Part shown: positions 17,786-24,712 of the stretch, piece by piece | How positions within the stretch are numbered: position 1 is the stretch's first letter | How the letters are laid out: each line of letters starts with the position of its first letter | From: an uncultured Faecalibacterium sp. | GTDB lineage: Bacteria; Bacillota; Clostridia; Oscillospirales; Ruminococcaceae | Assembly (NCBI GenBank): GCA_944386015.1 | Contig: CALWZK010000009.1 | Coordinates: 1-53,873, forward strand | Length of the DNA stretch: 53,873 bases | Direction of reading: 5' to 3' | Notes under the pieces: generated by a model | The model's database searches: none | The model's input: the letters and a program-made list of their open reading frames with translations, nothing else | Told to the model about the DNA's origin: nothing | Made by a program: the position numbers and the translations under genes

Positions 17786-18444
17786 GAGGGAGCGCCGGTT
17801 TTACCTTTCCCGCTGACCGTGCCGCTGGGCCCGTTTTGACGCTGCGCTGGCCCAGAGGGGGAGGGAGGGTGTTTCGAATCCCCCTCCCTACCCCCTCTGG
17901 ACTCCCTACCCTCCCGCAACGACCAGAGGAAACCTCTGGACTCACAAGAAGAAGTCGCAGCGAACAAAGGCCTAAAAAATGCGACACTCTGCCTGGCCCA
18001 TTGAAACCACCAACACGCTAAAACGGCGGCAGATGCATTTTTCTTAACGGTCTTTGACCGCCGCTCCGATTGTAGAAAAGCGCCAGCTGTGCGCTGGCGC
18101 GTGACTGCGAACGTCTGGGCAGACTTCTGTGTTGCCTTTCACTCTCACGGCGGATTGGTTGCCGAAAACTTTGCCGCTCTGCCGGGGGAACATTTTTACC
18201 CACCCACCCGCCCACAGAGGTAACCCCCGGCCTGCGGCCGCGCCCCTTGACAGGGGCTCGAAACCTGTAACAATCCTGCGAAAATAAAAAATCCCCGCTC
18301 CTGAAAACAGGAACAGGGATCGGTGAAGCCTTGGACTCACAGGGCCGCAGGCCAAAACGCCGATTAAGATGCAGGGCCCGGCCGCCGGCTAGCCGTAACG
18401 TGAGTGCGGCCAGAGTTGCGCGGTACACAGTGAAAAGCTTTTTG

Positions 18445-18468
18445 CCTACTTTTTCTCGAAAAAGTAGG
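18445..18468. other. Palindromic hairpin
   Basis: CCTACTTTTT pairs with AAAAAGTAGG around a CTCG tip. It lies five bases before a second, stronger hairpin. Role unknown; it may be part of a repeat or a transcript end. Confidence 0.5.
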
Positions 18469-18472
18469 AGAA

Positions 18473-18506
18473 ACACAAAAACCCGCCTGGCAGCGGGTTT
18501 TTGTGT
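18473..18506. terminator. Strong symmetric hairpin, bidirectional terminator-like
   Basis: ACACAAAAACCCGC (18473-18486) pairs perfectly with 18493-18506 around a CTGGCA loop. The arms hold A5 and T5 runs, so it resembles a bidirectional terminator, yet no gene ends nearby on either strand. Confidence 0.5.
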
Positions 18507-18656
18507 ATAGAGGGGTGGGAAAGTATATAAAGCAGTAAATCTCACGCAAACGGCTGAACCTGCGTGTTGGCGCGCAGCACAGCTCTGTGATTTGTATTAT
18601 ACCCAAATTGGATTTATTGTCAAATTGTAAAATTTCAAAATGCCTTATCATTTCAC

Positions 18657-18685
18657 TTTACTTTTTGGCGAAAACTTTATATAAT
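18657..18685 (+). promoter_or_regulatory. Predicted promoter of the Lrp-family gene
   Basis: TTTACT (18657-18662) and TATAAT (18680-18685) are 17 bases apart in an AT-rich tract. The leader of about 117 bases contains an imperfect CGAGTT...AACTCG hairpin at 18719-18744. Confidence 0.45.
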
Positions 18686-18808
18686 TAAAGATACATTCGA
18701 GCTGTTCCCGGTTTTGGGACGAGTTTGTGATTTTTTACAACTCGAAACTTTATTTACAGAAAATTTTATCTATTTCACCAGAAATAGAGCGATGGAGGTA
18801 CCACAACC

Positions 18809-19249
18809 ATGGATGATTTGGACCGCAAGATCCTCTCTCTTTTGGCGCATAATGCGCGGATGCCCGTCAAGGAGATCGCCGAGCATGTTTCCCTCACCAG
18901 CCCCGCTGTTTCCAGCCGGATTCACAAGCTGGAATCGGACGGCATCATCGGCGGCTACACCGTGGTTCTGAACCGCCCCGCCAACCGCCTGTATGTGGAC
19001 GCCCTGATCAGTTTGTCGGTGGCCCCCTCGGAGCGGGAAGGCCTGCTGAGCCTGCTGCAGAACAGCAAAGAAGTGCTCCAGTGCTACCACGTCACCGGTG
19101 AATACACCTTCCTGATCAAGGTCAGCTGCGGCAGCATGATGCAGCTGGAACAGCTGATTCTCCAGTTCCAGAAGCTGGGCAGCACCTGCACCCAGATCAT
19201 CCTCTCCACCCCTGTGGACCACGGCCCTCTGGAGGCTTTGCAGCTGTAA
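18809..19249 (+). CDS. Lrp/AsnC family transcriptional regulator
   Basis: The 146-residue protein has an N-terminal winged helix-turn-helix (about 1-60, DDLDRKILSLLAHNARMPVKEIAEHV then SPAVSSRIHKLE, quoted in part) and a C-terminal RAM/ligand-binding domain (about 65-146). Family members bind DNA as octamers and answer to amino acids such as leucine or branched-chain compounds. GGAGG lies 12 bases before the ATG. It stands alone with its own terminator; targets are unknown, and autoregulation through the AT-rich upstream region is plausible. Confidence 0.92.
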   Translation: MDDLDRKILSLLAHNARMPVKEIAEHVSLTSPAVSSRIHKLESDGIIGGYTVVLNRPANRLYVDALISLSVAPSEREGLLSLLQNSKEVLQCYHVTGEYTFLIKVSCGSMMQLEQLILQFQKLGSTCTQIILSTPVDHGPLEALQL

Positions 19250-19266
19250 CTCTTTTGTTCTTCATT

Positions 19267-19301
19267 GCCCCTTCCGCCTTCGGGCGGCAGGGGCTTTTTT
19301 T
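19267..19301 (+). terminator. Terminator of the Lrp-family gene
   Basis: GCCCC..CCGCC pairs with GGCGG..GGGGC around a TTCG loop, followed by seven T residues. Confidence 0.9.
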
Positions 19302-19492
19302 GCGCTTTGGGACCAAATGTAAATTGATTTTGAACAGCCGCAATTTTCCACCAGGGCGGTTCGTTTAGGTTATGTCAGCGCTTTCCAACGGCGGGGCGGG
19401 GCGTATAAACAGCCCGCCATCCGCCCATCCTGTGGGAAAGCGCCTTCCTGGAACGAACAACGCTATTTCAATAAAGGAAAGGAATCAACCCT

Positions 19493-20062
19493 ATGAAACT
19501 GACCAAACGCCTGTTTGCCGCCCTGGCCGCCTCGGTGGCCCTGTTTGCCCTGGCGGGCTGCGGCACCACCTCCTCCTCCAATTCCACCTCCACCCCCAAG
19601 GACTACACCCAGATCATCCACAACGCCCGCCCCGACGAGGAGAACGAGAGCATGCTGATCCTCTCCACCGACGGCAAGGGCGGCTTCACCGCCACCGACG
19701 GCTACAGCGCCGACATGACCGCCGAGGACTGCAAGAGCCAGGCCGACAACTTCATCCTCCCCATGCTGGGCCTGGCCGAAGGGGATTATGAGAGCTTTGC
19801 CGCCTCGGTGTCCCTGATGAACGTCCGCAGCTACGCGGTGGCCATCGTCAAGCCCGCCGCGGGCAAGACTGACGCTGTCAAGCAGGCCCTGGAAGACTAC
19901 GTCACCGGCCAGCAGATGTCGATGCAGAACTACCTGGCCGACCAGTACGAGATCGCCAAGGCCGCCAAGGTCACCACCGTCCCCTCGGGGGAAGTGGTGC
20001 TGGTGTGCTGTGAAAACTCCGACGCCGTGCTGAGCGCCATCGAGGACGCCCTGGCCGCCTGA
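19493..20062 (+). CDS. DUF4358 lipoprotein
   Basis: The 189-residue protein has a lipobox signal peptide (FALAGC, cysteine near 23) and a serine-rich linker. The C-terminal part has the features of the DUF4358 family of gut Firmicutes: a VSLMNVRSYAVAIVKPAAGK segment, a helix of the KxALEDYVTGQ type and YLADQYEIAKAAK. Family members are surface lipoproteins without known activity. It has an AAAGGA site and its own terminator and is not tied to a neighbour. Confidence 0.75.
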   Translation: MKLTKRLFAALAASVALFALAGCGTTSSSNSTSTPKDYTQIIHNARPDEENESMLILSTDGKGGFTATDGYSADMTAEDCKSQADNFILPMLGLAEGDYESFAASVSLMNVRSYAVAIVKPAAGKTDAVKQALEDYVTGQQMSMQNYLADQYEIAKAAKVTTVPSGEVVLVCCENSDAVLSAIEDALAA

Positions 20063-20079
20063 AACTGACACTTTCCCCC

Positions 20080-20116
20080 CAGCCCGCAGCAAAAAAGCCG
20101 CTGCGGGCTGTTTTTT
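20080..20116 (+). terminator. Terminator of the DUF4358 gene
   Basis: CAGCCCGCAG pairs with CTGCGGGCTG, followed by six T residues. Confidence 0.9.
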
Positions 20117-20131
20117 ATGGGGAAATTATGC

Positions 20132-20137
20132 TATAAT
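20132..20137 (+). promoter_or_regulatory. -10 element before the glycosyltransferase leader
   Basis: A perfect TATAAT lies six bases before the first base of the structured repeat at 20143, so transcription should begin at the repeat's first stem. The -35 region (TGTTTT, 20109-20114) is poor. Confidence 0.5.
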
Positions 20138-20142
20138 ACTGA

Positions 20143-20341
20143 GCGTGTCGAACAACGACACGCTTTAGGGGGAACCCATTTCTGCGCGCAGCCGCGCGGC
20201 AGAAATTCCTTCCCCCTAATATCCCCCTGGGGACAAAATTTGGCGCAGAACCGCGCACTCGGCCTTGCGGCCTCGCACACTCTCTGCGCCAAATTTCCCT
20301 GTCGGTGTCCCAGCCGTACGCACATGTCGTCCGGCCGGGAC
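20143..20341 (+). repeat. 199-bp structured direct repeat, copy 1 (leader of the glycosyltransferase gene)
   Basis: The repeat folds into four successive stem-loops: GCGTGTCG/CGACACGC; AGGGGGAA/TTCCCCCT enclosing an ATTTCTGC stem; AAATTTGGCGCAGA (20236-20249) with 20283-20296 enclosing GGCC-TTGC-GGCC; and GTCCCAGCCG/CGGCCGGGAC. Copy 2 lies at 21451-21649 in the same orientation with 188 of 199 bases identical and no gaps. The two copies bracket the glycosyltransferase gene. Copy 1 occupies most of the predicted 5' leader. Confidence 0.9.
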
Positions 20342-20404
20342 GGTTTTCTGCATTGTGTGAAAAACAGGGGGCCGCCCGGCGGCCCCAAGGGACAGGAGCG
20401 GCGC

Positions 20405-21403
20405 ATGAAAGCAACCATCATCATTCCCAACATCAACGGCAAGGGCTGGCTGAAGGATTCCATCGAGTCGGTCTACGCCCAGACCGAGCAGGATTTTGAG
20501 CTGATCGTGGTGGACAACGGCTCCACCGACGAAAGCCTGGACCAGGCCCGCAGCTATTGCAGCCGGCCCAACTTCACCCTGATCGAGAACGGCCATAACA
20601 CCGGCTTTTCCCATGCGGTGAACCAGGGCATCGCCCGGGCCCAGAGTGAATATGTGGTGCTGTTCAACAACGACGCCTTTGCCGAGCCCGACTGGCTGGC
20701 CCAGCTGATCCGGGCCGCCGACAGCGACCCCAAGATTTTCGCGGTCCAGAGCCTGATGATCCGCCACTTTGACCGGGAGCTGGCCGACGACGCCGGGGAC
20801 TACGTCACCTGGATGGGCTTTGCCTGCAAGACCGGCGACGGCCGCCGGGCCAGCCGCTACACCAAACAGAAGCGGATTTTCTCGGCCTGCGGCGGCGCGG
20901 CCCTCTACCGGAAAAGCATCCTGGACGAGATCGGCGCCTTTGACGAAAACTTCTTCGCTTACTTCGAGGATGTGGACCTGAGCTGGCGGGCCAACAATGC
21001 CGGCTACAAAAACATCCTCTGCCCCGCCGCCAGGTGCTACCACATCTGCGGCGCCAGCACCGGCGCCGTCCGCTACAACGCCTTCAAGAGCCAGCAGAGC
21101 GGCCGCAACAGCATCCTGCTGCCCCTCAAGAATGAGCCCGTTCTGATGCTGCTGGTGAACGCCATCCCCCTGCTGGCGGGCTATCTGCTGAAGTGCTACA
21201 AGTTCCATAAGCAGGGCTTTGGCGAAGCCTGGGATAAAGGGATGCACGAGGCCTTCGCCATCCTGCGGGAGGGCCGGCTGGGCAAGCGGCCTTTCCGGCT
21301 GCGGGATCTGCCCCACTACCTTCACATGGAACTGTGGATGATCTGGAACATGGTGCCCTACCTGTGGTACCGGCTGGTGATTGTCCGCTTTGACCTGAAA
21401 TAA
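20405..21403 (+). CDS. Family 2 glycosyltransferase (rhamnosyltransferase-like)
   Basis: The 332-residue protein has a GT-A fold: TIIIPNINGKGWL at the start, VVDNGSTDES near residue 38, the DXD-like FNNDAF near 88 and the FEDVDLSWR motif near 190, which is usual in rhamnosyltransferase-type members. A hydrophobic helix near 240-262 suggests peripheral membrane binding. It would move a sugar from a nucleotide donor to a surface polysaccharide; donor and acceptor cannot be read. I use the ATG at 20405 (GGAGCGG upstream); the in-frame extension upstream runs through the structured repeat. It stands alone, not in a polysaccharide cluster, which is unusual. Confidence 0.85.
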   Translation: MKATIIIPNINGKGWLKDSIESVYAQTEQDFELIVVDNGSTDESLDQARSYCSRPNFTLIENGHNTGFSHAVNQGIARAQSEYVVLFNNDAFAEPDWLAQLIRAADSDPKIFAVQSLMIRHFDRELADDAGDYVTWMGFACKTGDGRRASRYTKQKRIFSACGGAALYRKSILDEIGAFDENFFAYFEDVDLSWRANNAGYKNILCPAARCYHICGASTGAVRYNAFKSQQSGRNSILLPLKNEPVLMLLVNAIPLLAGYLLKCYKFHKQGFGEAWDKGMHEAFAILREGRLGKRPFRLRDLPHYLHMELWMIWNMVPYLWYRLVIVRFDLK

Positions 21404-21415
21404 ACAAGTAAGCCA

Positions 21416-21449
21416 AAAAGACCGCCGCCCCGACTGGGGCAGCGGTTTA
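21416..21449 (+). terminator. Hairpin after the glycosyltransferase gene
   Basis: ACCGCCGCCCC pairs with GGGGCAGCGGT (one mismatch). Nearly the same hairpin recurs at 21664-21704, on the other side of repeat copy 2. The T run is short (TTT). Confidence 0.5.
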
Positions 21450-21450
21450 A

Positions 21451-21649
21451 GCGTGTCGTAAAACGACACGCTTTAGGGGGAACCCATTTCTGCGCGCAGT
21501 CGCGCGGCAGAAATTCCTTCCCCCTAATATCCCCCTGGGGACAAAATTTGCCGCAGAACCGCGCACTCGGCTTTGCAGCCTCGCACACTCCCTGCGGCAA
21601 ATTTCCCTGTAGGTGTCCCAGCCGTACGCACATGTCGTCCGGCTGAGAC
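21451..21649 (+). repeat. 199-bp structured direct repeat, copy 2
   Basis: It is a gap-free copy of 20143-20341. Eleven bases differ. Two pairs of these are compensatory: G20243-C20289 becomes C21551-G21597, and C20264-G20269 becomes T21572-A21577. Most of the remaining changes lie in loops, or make or break one pair. This copy has no obvious promoter or downstream gene on its strand. Confidence 0.9.
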
Positions 21650-21663
21650 TTTTTGACAGTATA

Positions 21664-21704
21664 AGACCGCCGCCCCGGTTTGGGCAGCGGTCTTGCTTTT
21701 TGTA
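21664..21704. terminator. Hairpin after repeat copy 2
   Basis: AAGACCGC(C)GCCCC pairs with GGGCAGCGGTCTT, followed on the plus strand by GCTTTTTG. It probably ends the plus-strand transcript; it also lies just past the minus-strand gene at 21713-22639. Confidence 0.6.
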
Positions 21705-21712
21705 TGGGTTTT

Positions 21713-22639
21713 TCAGGCGGCGGGGCTGGCAGCAGTGTCGCTGGAAGCCGCTTCACTGGAAGCCGCCGGCTCTGCGGTGCTGGAAGCTGCCTCGCTGGAA
21801 GCAGCCTGCTCCGAAGCGGCAGGGGCCGAGGCGGCCTGGCTGGAGGCGGCGCCGGGGTTCACACCCGACAGGATGGCATCCTGGAGCTGGTCCGGGTCCA
21901 TCATCACCACCGAGTTGGCCTGCTGGGAGGAGGCGGCTGCCTCCGGCTTGGTGGCGCTCTCGGTGAGGCCGGTGAGGTACCAGCTGCCGCTGGTCCGCTC
22001 AAACAGGTAGTCCATGTACTTGGTGGGGGTGTCGGACTGGGTGCTGATCAGGTCGCCCTCGGAATTGATGGGGATATAGCCCACCGTCACGTGGAGCTTG
22101 CCCCCCTCCTTGAACATCTTGGTGACCTGGGCCCGGTAATAGCCCACCACGCCGGTGACCGGGATCTTGTAGCACTGGCTGTTCTCGTCGAACTCGACGG
22201 TCATGTCGTCCATCTCAAAGCTCTTGTGGGTCAGCTGGAAGGAGGGGCCTACCAGCCGGGCCAGATAGGCGTCCACATCCACCGCCGGCAGCAGCAGCTG
22301 CTCGGTGTCGGGGTCGTGGGCGTAGTTGTCAAAGTTGCCCTGGGTCTCCTGGATGCTGTAGATGCAGCCCCAGACGGCGGCTTCCCGCAGGGTCAGGTCG
22401 TCGATGTTCTCGATGCCGTCAAAGGGCAGCGGGTCAAACATCACCAGCCCTTCCAGCTTGTCCTGGTATTCCTCCATCTGTTTGGTGTTGTCAAACAGGG
22501 AGGCCAGCAGCTGGTACCCTGCCCCCAGCACCGTAAAAATCCCGATGACCAGCAGCACCGCCATCACCAGCCCCAGTGCCTGGCGCCGGCGGCGGCGGTG
22601 GATCCGTGCGTGTTCCTCCGGGGTAACATAACTTCTCAT
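21713..22639 (-). CDS. Membrane-anchored protein of unknown function with Ala/Ser-rich tail
   Basis: The 308-residue protein starts with a basic cytoplasmic stretch (HRRRRRQ), has one membrane helix (about 20-46), and an extracellular domain (about 50-235) with YIPINSEGDLIS and SGSWYLTGL segments that recall small stress- or transfer-associated extracellular domains (NTF2-like fold is possible). The last 70 residues are a low-complexity EAASS/PAASSEA tail that may act as a wall spacer. I do not recognise a named family. It is transcribed away from the threonine aldolase-like gene, with about 220 bases of shared upstream DNA. Confidence 0.6.
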   Translation of the reverse strand: MRSYVTPEEHARIHRRRRRQALGLVMAVLLVIGIFTVLGAGYQLLASLFDNTKQMEEYQDKLEGLVMFDPLPFDGIENIDDLTLREAAVWGCIYSIQETQGNFDNYAHDPDTEQLLLPAVDVDAYLARLVGPSFQLTHKSFEMDDMTVEFDENSQCYKIPVTGVVGYYRAQVTKMFKEGGKLHVTVGYIPINSEGDLISTQSDTPTKYMDYLFERTSGSWYLTGLTESATKPEAAASSQQANSVVMMDPDQLQDAILSGVNPGAASSQAASAPAASEQAASSEAASSTAEPAASSEAASSDTAASPAA

Positions 22640-22788
22640 GATGTGTCGGTCTCCTGCCTTCCCAAAAATCTATGGTACAGGGCCCTGGGGCCCATGTGTC
22701 CAGTATTCACCCTATAGTATAGCACAATGTGCCCCGGGGCGCAAAAGCCTGGGGATGGTAATTTTGTGAAATGATGGGCCGGCCGCCC

Positions 22789-22818
22789 TTGCCTGGCCCG
22801 CCGGGTGTGGTATATAAT
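22789..22818 (+). promoter_or_regulatory. Promoter of the aldolase-like gene
   Basis: TTGCCT (22789-22794) and TATAAT (22813-22818) are 18 bases apart, 40 bases before the start codon. Confidence 0.6.
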
Positions 22819-22857
22819 AGGGCTGTTTTCCATCTACAGAACAAAGGAGTGTTTGGC

Positions 22858-23880
22858 ATGATCCGTTTTACCAACGATTACAGCGAAGGCTGCCATCCGT
22901 CCATTCTGGAGGCCATGGCTGCCACCAACACCGAGGGCAACCCCGGCTATTCCACCGACCCCCACTCGGCCCATGCCCATGAGCTGATCCGCCAGGCCAT
23001 CGGCCGCCCCGACGCCGACGTCCACCTGCTGGTAGGGGGCACCCAGACCAACGCCACCGCCATTGCGGCCTTCCTGCGGCCCTATGAGGCCGCCATCGCC
23101 GCCGCCAGCGGCCATATCTGCGTCCACGAGACCGGCGCCATCGAGGCCACCGGCCACAAGTGCATCGCCTGCCCCGCCGTCAACGGCAAGCTGACCCCCG
23201 ACGCCGTCCGGGCCGCCGTGGCCGCCCATCCCGACGAGCACATGGTCAAGCCCAAGCTGGTGTACATCAGCCAGACCACCGAGATCGGCACCCTCTACAG
23301 CCTGGAAGAGATCGAGGCCCTGCGGGCTGTCTGCGATGAGCTGGGCCTGTGGCTCTACCTGGACGGCGCCCGGCTGGCCTGCGGCCTGGCCGCCGGCGGC
23401 CCCTCCCTCACCGACCTGGGCCGCCTGTGCGACGCCTTCTACATCGGCGGCACCAAGAACGGCGCCCTCTTCGGCGAGGCCCTGGTGATCCTGAACGACG
23501 CTTTGAAGCCCGACTTCCGCTACAACATCAAGCAGCGGGGCGGCATGCTGGCCAAGGGCTGGCTGCTGGGCATCCAGTTTGAGCAGCTGTTCCAGGAGGG
23601 CCGCTATGTGGCCCTGGCCGCCCACGCCAACCAGATGGCCCTCAAGCTGAAGGCCGGCATTGCCGCCCTGGGCTATCCCTTCTTCTGCGACAGCATCACC
23701 AACCAGCAGTTCCCCATCTTCCCGGATGCTGTGGTGGAGGCCCTCAAGCCCGACTTTGACTTTGAGTTTTCTTCCAAGCCCGACGCCGGTCACACCTGCA
23801 TCCGTCTGGTGACCAGCTGGGCCACCCCCGAATCCAACGTGGACGCCTTTGTGGAAGCCCTGAAAAAACTCACCGTCTGA
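22858..23880 (+). CDS. Threonine aldolase-type PLP enzyme (beta-eliminating lyase family)
   Basis: The 340-residue protein is a fold-type I PLP enzyme. It opens with FTNDYSEGCHPSIL as in low-specificity threonine aldolases; YLDGARL near residue 170 holds the PLP-ring aspartate and IGGTKNGA near 200 holds the lysine that forms the Schiff base. The family cleaves L-threonine or L-allo-threonine to glycine and acetaldehyde, or acts on related beta-hydroxy amino acids. AAAGGAG lies ten bases before the ATG. It converges with the ArsC/Spx-type gene three bases downstream, with no room for a terminator between them. Confidence 0.87.
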   Translation: MIRFTNDYSEGCHPSILEAMAATNTEGNPGYSTDPHSAHAHELIRQAIGRPDADVHLLVGGTQTNATAIAAFLRPYEAAIAAASGHICVHETGAIEATGHKCIACPAVNGKLTPDAVRAAVAAHPDEHMVKPKLVYISQTTEIGTLYSLEEIEALRAVCDELGLWLYLDGARLACGLAAGGPSLTDLGRLCDAFYIGGTKNGALFGEALVILNDALKPDFRYNIKQRGGMLAKGWLLGIQFEQLFQEGRYVALAAHANQMALKLKAGIAALGYPFFCDSITNQQFPIFPDAVVEALKPDFDFEFSSKPDAGHTCIRLVTSWATPESNVDAFVEALKKLTV

Positions 23881-23883
23881 TGG

Positions 23884-24225
23884 TCACTCCCACTTGGCCC
23901 ACACCTCGGGCTGATAGCCCACGGTGGCCTGGCGGCCATTGCGGACGATGGGGGTTTTCAGCAGCTGCTGGTTTTCAAACAGCTTGTCCTCCTTCTGCCA
24001 GTCGATCAGAGCATCCAGCAAAGCCAGGGTCTGTTTGTCTTTGGCGGCGGGGTTGACCAGATTCTGCCAGCCTCCCACCGCCCGGGCCACGTTGTCAAAC
24101 TCCCCCCGGCTCATTCCTTTTTCTTTCAGGTCGATCATCTGAAAGCGGATGCCCCGCTCCTTGAAATACCGCTGGGCCTTTTTGGTGTCAAAGCACTTGC
24201 TGGTGCCGAAAATCTGAATGTTCAT
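23884..24225 (-). CDS. ArsC/Spx family protein
   Basis: The 113-residue protein has the thioredoxin-like ArsC/Spx fold: IFGTSKCFDTKKAQRYF with a single cysteine at position 11, a FQMIDLKEKG helix and TPIVRNGRQATVGYQPEVW at the end. Spx proteins bind RNA polymerase and use CxxC; here the second cysteine is phenylalanine-aspartate-threonine, so it is closer to the single-cysteine arsenate reductase/YffB group. Substrate is unknown. The start at 24225 has AAAGGAACG upstream. It converges with the aldolase-like gene. Confidence 0.85.
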   Translation of the reverse strand: MNIQIFGTSKCFDTKKAQRYFKERGIRFQMIDLKEKGMSRGEFDNVARAVGGWQNLVNPAAKDKQTLALLDALIDWQKEDKLFENQQLLKTPIVRNGRQATVGYQPEVWAKWE

Positions 24226-24364
24226 GGTTCTGCGTTCCTTTCGGGTTATTTTGTATGTATTGTAGCATACCGCCCCGGGAAAGTATAGACCGGCGGTTTT
24301 GGGGGCAGACTCCTTGTTGAAGGGCGGGCCTTCCCACCCCCAATCCAAAAAGGAGGATCCTGAC

Positions 24365-24553
24365 ATGAAAGCCTCTGTTGATCCCAATCTCTGCATCGGC
24401 TGCACCCAGTGCACCGGCATCTGCCCCGAGGTCTTTTCGATGGACGGCACCCTGGCGGTGGCCATCCCCGGGGAGATTCCCCCCGAGGACGTGCCCCAGG
24501 CGGTGAACGCCGCCCAGGCCTGCCCGGTGGGCGCCATCCAGACCGACGCCTAA
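24365..24553 (+). CDS. Small [4Fe-4S] ferredoxin
   Basis: The 62-residue electron carrier has cysteines at 10, 13, 16 and 20 (CIGCTQCTGICP) and one at 52 (ACPVGAI). By comparison with single-cluster ferredoxins of the Thermotoga type, 10, 13, 16 and 52 should bind one [4Fe-4S] cluster. Cysteine 20 pairs in a disulfide in some relatives, but its partner is missing here. AGGAGG lies nine bases before the ATG; the longer upstream frame has no start site of similar quality. It stands alone with its own terminator. Confidence 0.93.
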   Translation: MKASVDPNLCIGCTQCTGICPEVFSMDGTLAVAIPGEIPPEDVPQAVNAAQACPVGAIQTDA

Positions 24554-24565
24554 ACCCTTTTGCCC

Positions 24566-24595
24566 ATCCCCGCCCCTTTCGGGCGGGGTGTTTTT
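24566..24595 (+). terminator. Ferredoxin terminator
   Basis: CCCCGCCC pairs with GGGCGGGG around CTTTC, followed by TG and five T residues. Confidence 0.88.
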
Positions 24596-24613
24596 GTATC
24601 TGCCGGCCCGGCC

Positions 24614-24643
24614 TTGTTCCGGCGGGACCTTTTGTGGTATACT
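24614..24643 (+). promoter_or_regulatory. Predicted polA promoter
   Basis: TTGTTC (24614-24619) and TATACT (24638-24643) are 18 bases apart, 70 bases before polA. Confidence 0.5.
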
Positions 24644-24712
24644 GAGGGGTAAAGTCTACAGGACGCACCCCCCGCCCCGGCGGGCAGAAGCTACAGGGAG
24701 GAATTTTTCATC

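Larger units (their letters stand above)
17436..18808. other. 1.37-kb gene-free region, repeat-rich then AT-rich
   Basis: No credible coding sequence is present. 17565-17785 holds a mosaic palindromic repeat. 17840-18010 is a GC-rich tract with repeated CTCTGGACTC motifs and a CCAGAGGAAACCTCTGG hairpin. 18020-18360 has CGCCAGC...GCTGGCG and AGGGGC-type stems. 18445-18506 holds two strong hairpins. From 18590 the DNA turns AT-rich and carries the Lrp-gene promoter. An open frame of 175 codons at 18018-18545 on the minus strand reads through several hairpins and is probably not a gene. Confidence 0.65.

Noticed and set aside
18020-18360. tRNA or known structural RNA in the gene-free region
   Set aside because: A GGGGCTCGAAACC-like stretch resembles a T-loop only in part; there is no acceptor stem or anticodon arm, and no SRP, RNase P, 6S or tmRNA signature.
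18018-18545. A 175-codon minus-strand open frame in the gene-free region
   Set aside because: It reads through several hairpins including 18473-18506, has no ribosome site and mixed low-complexity arginine/serine content. I treat it as non-coding.
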